Source: a bacterium (GTDB lineage: Bacteria > Oederibacteriota > CAKKQC01). From it: 64,000 nucleotides of DNA. The notes beneath the pieces were generated by a model, which searched no databases, was not told where the DNA came from, and saw only the letters and a program-made list of their open reading frames with translations. The stretch's first letter is position 1. Every line of letters starts with the position of its first letter. Where the stretch lies: assembly GCA_919901855.1 (NCBI GenBank), contig CAKKQC010000007.1:1-64000 (forward strand). The letters run 5' to 3'. The position numbers were made by a program, and so were the translations under genes. Shown here one piece after another: positions 61,485-64,000 of the stretch.

Positions 61485-63560
61485 ATGACCCCGAAGGAGA
61501 TCGAGAACTTCATCTGGGGGGTCGCGGACCTGATCCGGGACTCCTTCAAGCGGGGCAAGTATCAGGACGTCATCCTGCCCCTCACGGTCCTGCGCCGGAT
61601 CGATTGCGTTCTCGCACCGACCCGGGAGGAAGTCCGTAAAGCGCATGCCAGATTCAAGGCGACCGATCTCCGTAATGCCGATCCGCAATTGCGGAAGGCT
61701 TCCGGATTCGCCTTCTACAACACGTCGAAATACGACTTCGAGAGCCTCGCGGGAGACCACGCGAACATTGTCCGCAACCTGAGGGCCTACATTGCCGGGT
61801 TCAGCGTAAACATGCGGGAGGTGATTGAGAAGTTCGACTTCGACAACACGATAACGAAGTTGAACGAGGCAGGACTGCTCTTCATGGTTGTGGAACGGTT
61901 CAAAGGGATTCAGCTTCATCCAAAGGTGGTGGATAACCACCAAATGGGCACGATCTTCGAAGGGCTGATCCGTAGGTTCAACGAGGCTTTGGACGAGAAT
62001 CCCGGCGAGCACTTCACGCCGCGTGACGTCGTCGCTCTCATGGTCCGTCTCTTGATCCGAGGGGACGAAGAACGGCTCCGGCGGAAAGGGGCGGTCGTGA
62101 CGGCCTACGACCCCTGTTGCGGTAGCGGGGGCATGTTGAGCATTGCGAAGGAGCTCATTCGAGGAGACGGCAAGCCTGGTATCAATCCCAATGCAGACGT
62201 TCACTTGTTCGGCCAGGAGGTCAATCCCGAGACGTTCGCCGTCTGTAAGTCCGATCTGTTCCTGAAGGATCCGCCCGGTCATGATGCCGATAACATCGCG
62301 TTCGGCAGTACGCTTTCCGCCGACCGCCACGCCGGGCGGGGATTCGACTATCTCATCGCAAACCCACCGTACGGAAAAGATTGGAAACGGGACGAAGAAG
62401 CCGTGCGTCTCGAGCACTCGCGAGGGACCGGTGGCCGCTTCGGAGTGGGGTTACCGCGGATAAGCGATGGCCAGTTGCTATTCCTTCAGCACATGCTCTC
62501 GCATATGAACGCCCCGAAACAGGGCGGGTCGCGGGTGGCCATCATCATGAACGGCAGTCCGCTGTTCACTGGAGATGCGGGAAGCGGCGAGAGTGAGATC
62601 AGGCGTTGGGTCTTGGAGAACGACTGGCTGGAGGCTTTGATCGCCCTGCCAGAGGAGATGTTCTACAACACCGGCATCGCCACGTATGTGTGGGTGCTCA
62701 CGAACCGGAAGGCTGGCGAACGGCGGGGGAAGGTTCAGCTAATCGATGCCACTTCTGACGCGTTCTGGGAGAAGGAGGCTCCAAGCCTGGGCAAGAAGCG
62801 GCGCAAGATCTCGGTGGAGAAGGCGCAGATCATTATCGATCTTGTTCGCTCATTCAAGGAGGGAGAATACAGCAAGGTGTATCCGACCGCGACATTTGGG
62901 TTCCGGAAGATCGTGGTCGAGCGGCCCCTTCGGCTGAAGTTCGAGATCACGAAAGAGCGGCTGTCGAAACTGGAGGAGGAGCCGGCTTTCCGCGGGCTGG
63001 CGGAGAGCAAGAAGAAGGCGGGGAAGGCGCACGACGAGGAGATCGAAGAAGGTCGGGGCCGGCAGGCTGCGATTCGCAAGGTCCTCGGGTCACTGGAGGG
63101 CAGACGGTACACAAGTCGGGAGGCCTTCCTCAAGGATCTGACCGGGGCGGAGCATCCCAAGGACCTGAAATGGACCGACGCGCTCCAGAAGTCCCTCGTT
63201 CGTGCACTTGGCGAACCCGATGAACATGCCGATCTTTGCCGGGACAAGGATGGCCGGGTGGAGCCCGATTCCGAACTGCGGGACAACGAGAGCGTGCCGC
63301 TTGGAGAGTCCGTGGAGGAGTATTTCGTGAGGGAGGTCAAGCCCTTCGTGCCGGACGCCTGGATCAGCACCGAGAGCGATGCCAAGGATCCCAAGGATGG
63401 GCTGGTCGGGAAGGTCGGTTATGAGATCAACTTCAACCGGTACTTCTACAAGTATCAGCCGCCACGCCCTCTTGAGGAGATCGAGGCGGACATCAGGAAG
63501 ATCGAGGCAGATATTACAGGTTTGATGGCGAAGGGGGCTGCGGATCCGCCGAAGGGATAG
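61485..63560 (+). CDS. hsdM: Type I restriction-modification adenine methyltransferase subunit (HsdM)
   Basis: A 691-residue N6-adenine methyltransferase. HsdM N-terminal helices (MTPKEIENFIWGVADLIRD, LPLTVLRRID) are followed by ENPGEHFTPRDVV. SAM motif I is DPCCGSGG (209-216) and catalytic motif IV is NPPY (293-296). Later blocks are RVAIIMNGSPLFTGDAGSGE and IALPEEMFYNTGIATYVW. The C-terminal part (~430-691) is longer than in minimal HsdM and ends in a coiled-coil-like PLEEIEADIRKIEADITGL. Neither hsdS nor hsdR is seen on either side within the window. Composition is less GC-rich than its neighbours, suggesting transfer. Confidence 0.92.
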   Translation: MTPKEIENFIWGVADLIRDSFKRGKYQDVILPLTVLRRIDCVLAPTREEVRKAHARFKATDLRNADPQLRKASGFAFYNTSKYDFESLAGDHANIVRNLRAYIAGFSVNMREVIEKFDFDNTITKLNEAGLLFMVVERFKGIQLHPKVVDNHQMGTIFEGLIRRFNEALDENPGEHFTPRDVVALMVRLLIRGDEERLRRKGAVVTAYDPCCGSGGMLSIAKELIRGDGKPGINPNADVHLFGQEVNPETFAVCKSDLFLKDPPGHDADNIAFGSTLSADRHAGRGFDYLIANPPYGKDWKRDEEAVRLEHSRGTGGRFGVGLPRISDGQLLFLQHMLSHMNAPKQGGSRVAIIMNGSPLFTGDAGSGESEIRRWVLENDWLEALIALPEEMFYNTGIATYVWVLTNRKAGERRGKVQLIDATSDAFWEKEAPSLGKKRRKISVEKAQIIIDLVRSFKEGEYSKVYPTATFGFRKIVVERPLRLKFEITKERLSKLEEEPAFRGLAESKKKAGKAHDEEIEEGRGRQAAIRKVLGSLEGRRYTSREAFLKDLTGAEHPKDLKWTDALQKSLVRALGEPDEHADLCRDKDGRVEPDSELRDNESVPLGESVEEYFVREVKPFVPDAWISTESDAKDPKDGLVGKVGYEINFNRYFYKYQPPRPLEEIEADIRKIEADITGLMAKGAADPPKG

Positions 63561-63608
63561 TATAAAAGGTCGGCACATAGACAAATAAGCATCCCTTTGA
63601 TACTATCC
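63555..63608. repeat. AT-rich inverted repeat after hsdM
   Basis: GGATAGTAT (63555-63563, overlapping the hsdM stop) and ATACTATCC (63600-63608) are exact reverse complements separated by 36 bp of AT-rich sequence. AAGGGAT and ATCCCTT nearby can form an alternative pairing. It may be a terminator or regulatory site. Confidence 0.4.
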
Positions 63609-63712
63609 TGGTAAGGGTCATGCTTCCAGATGTGTTCCGCCCCAGCGACCTCGTCAAAGAGGGTCTTTCCGTCCGCCATCTTGCGACCATGCTCCGCCGC
63701 GGAGAAGGGAGC
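63609..63712. other. Intergenic sequence with no recognisable gene
   Basis: About 100 bp between the inverted repeat and the terminator hairpin. A minus-strand frame starts MADGKTLFDEV near 63690 and runs back toward the end of hsdM, but I find no family match, no ribosome site and no promoter. Confidence 0.3.
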
Positions 63713-63734
63713 GAAGCCGCCGCAAGGCGGCTTC
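63713..63734. terminator. GCAA-tetraloop hairpin, likely terminator
   Basis: GAAGCCGCC, tetraloop GCAA, GGCGGCTTC: a perfect 9-bp stem just beyond the 3' end of the minus-strand gene that stops at 63760. Confidence 0.6.
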
Positions 63735-63759
63735 TGCGTTATCAGGGATCTGCCGCCGG

Positions 63760-64000
63760 CTACCGGAGAGGGGTTATGACGATGCTCCGAAGATTCATGA
63801 CCGCGTAGCCGGGCATCTTGACCGGAGCGACCACGACCTTCCGGCGGCCGGCCTTGAGCGTGAACTCGCCGAGCGGTTCGGTCACGAACGACGTCCAGGA
63901 GCCTGTCGCGCCGGTGTCCTTCACGACAAGTTTCGTCCGGGTGCCGCCGATCTCGACCGTGCATTCGGCGCCCGCCGTATCCTTCTCGCACGCGTACGTG
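63760..64000 (-). CDS. C-terminal part of a carbohydrate-active protein (partial)
   Basis: About 79 residues are visible; the rest lies beyond the window edge. They read YACEKDTAGAECTVEIGGT, LVVKDTGATGSWTSFVTE, LGEFTLKAGRRKVVVAP and KMPGYAVMNLRSIVITPLR before TAG at 63760-63762. The Y-x-C, TG-x-W-x-x-F, LG-x-(F/V)-x-L-x-x-G and M-x-L-R-x-I-x-L-x-P pattern is the C-terminal jelly-roll (CBM-like) domain often attached to GH29 fucosidases and sulfatases. The catalytic part is not in view, so the enzyme class is a guess. Confidence 0.6.
   Translation of the reverse strand, partial: TYACEKDTAGAECTVEIGGTRTKLVVKDTGATGSWTSFVTEPLGEFTLKAGRRKVVVAPVKMPGYAVMNLRSIVITPLR

Overview
The window is GC-rich chromosomal DNA (roughly two thirds G+C by eye) from a bacterium that lives on complex glycans. 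No rRNA gene and no intact tRNA gene is present, so placement rests on gene content. Many diverse glycoside hydrolases, several uroporphyrinogen-decarboxylase-like proteins, a tagaturonate-epimerase-family protein and ankyrin fusions fit uncultivated PVC-type or Armatimonadota/Hydrogenedentota-like lineages. This is an inference, not a proof. Many genes have a TANNNT-type -10 box only 6-10 nt before the start codon, so leaderless transcription looks common; other genes have normal AGGAGG-type ribosome sites.

Layout. 1-3.5 kb: a transposon with two different DDE integrase-like genes and a small HTH/coiled-coil gene, next to the C-terminal stub of a tyrosine recombinase, a tRNA 3'-half remnant and a terminator. 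3.5-19 kb: a GHL6-like hydrolase, dehydrogenases, a DUF3841 protein, a DegT aminotransferase, an SDR, a GH2 beta-mannosidase, a GH2 beta-galactosidase-like enzyme with an inserted domain, two URO-D-like proteins and a GNAT acetyltransferase flanked by gene remnants. 19-28 kb: two toxin-antitoxin modules interleaved with GH39/51-like, GH30 and GH50-like hydrolases, a Nudix hydrolase and UxaE. 28-32 kb: sugar-nucleotide genes (GDP-mannose 3,5-epimerase-like, compact GHMP kinase, tandem cytidylyltransferase, NTP transferase, FucU/RbsD). 32-42.5 kb: GH2, GH29, a zinc dehydrogenase, a GH51 fragment, LamG-GH95, URO-D-like and intact GH51. 42.5-53 kb: typA, nitrilase, Gfo/Idh oxidoreductase, a fused spermidine-synthase-like membrane protein, an epimerase-ankyrin-epimerase fusion, a GH26 lipoprotein and a sugar isomerase. 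53-64 kb: BrnT/BrnA, a large repeat protein, a DUF1778 antitoxin, GH63-like, BadF/GlcNAc-kinase-like, a GH94 phosphorylase, a lone HsdM and the 3' end of a further gene.

How the genes fit together. The hydrolases cover mannan, galactoside/glucuronide, arabinan/xylan and fucosylated glycans. At least four carry export signals (19921, 24718, 36986 and the lipoprotein at 51202); most others look cytosolic. Sugar dehydrogenases, isomerases, kinases and the GH94 phosphorylase would feed released sugars into metabolism. No SusCD pair, ABC transporter or recognisable transcription factor lies in the window.

Most notable: three 71-nt copies of a structured element (9848, 13501, 30899) with an exactly conserved layout, two stems showing compensatory base changes and an invariant GGATGGAT core. 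I cannot match it to a named RNA or repeat family. Also notable are the epimerase-ankyrin-epimerase fusion, remnants of an antitoxin and of a GH30 gene on either side of the GNAT gene, and a GH51 5' duplicate fused to foreign sequence.
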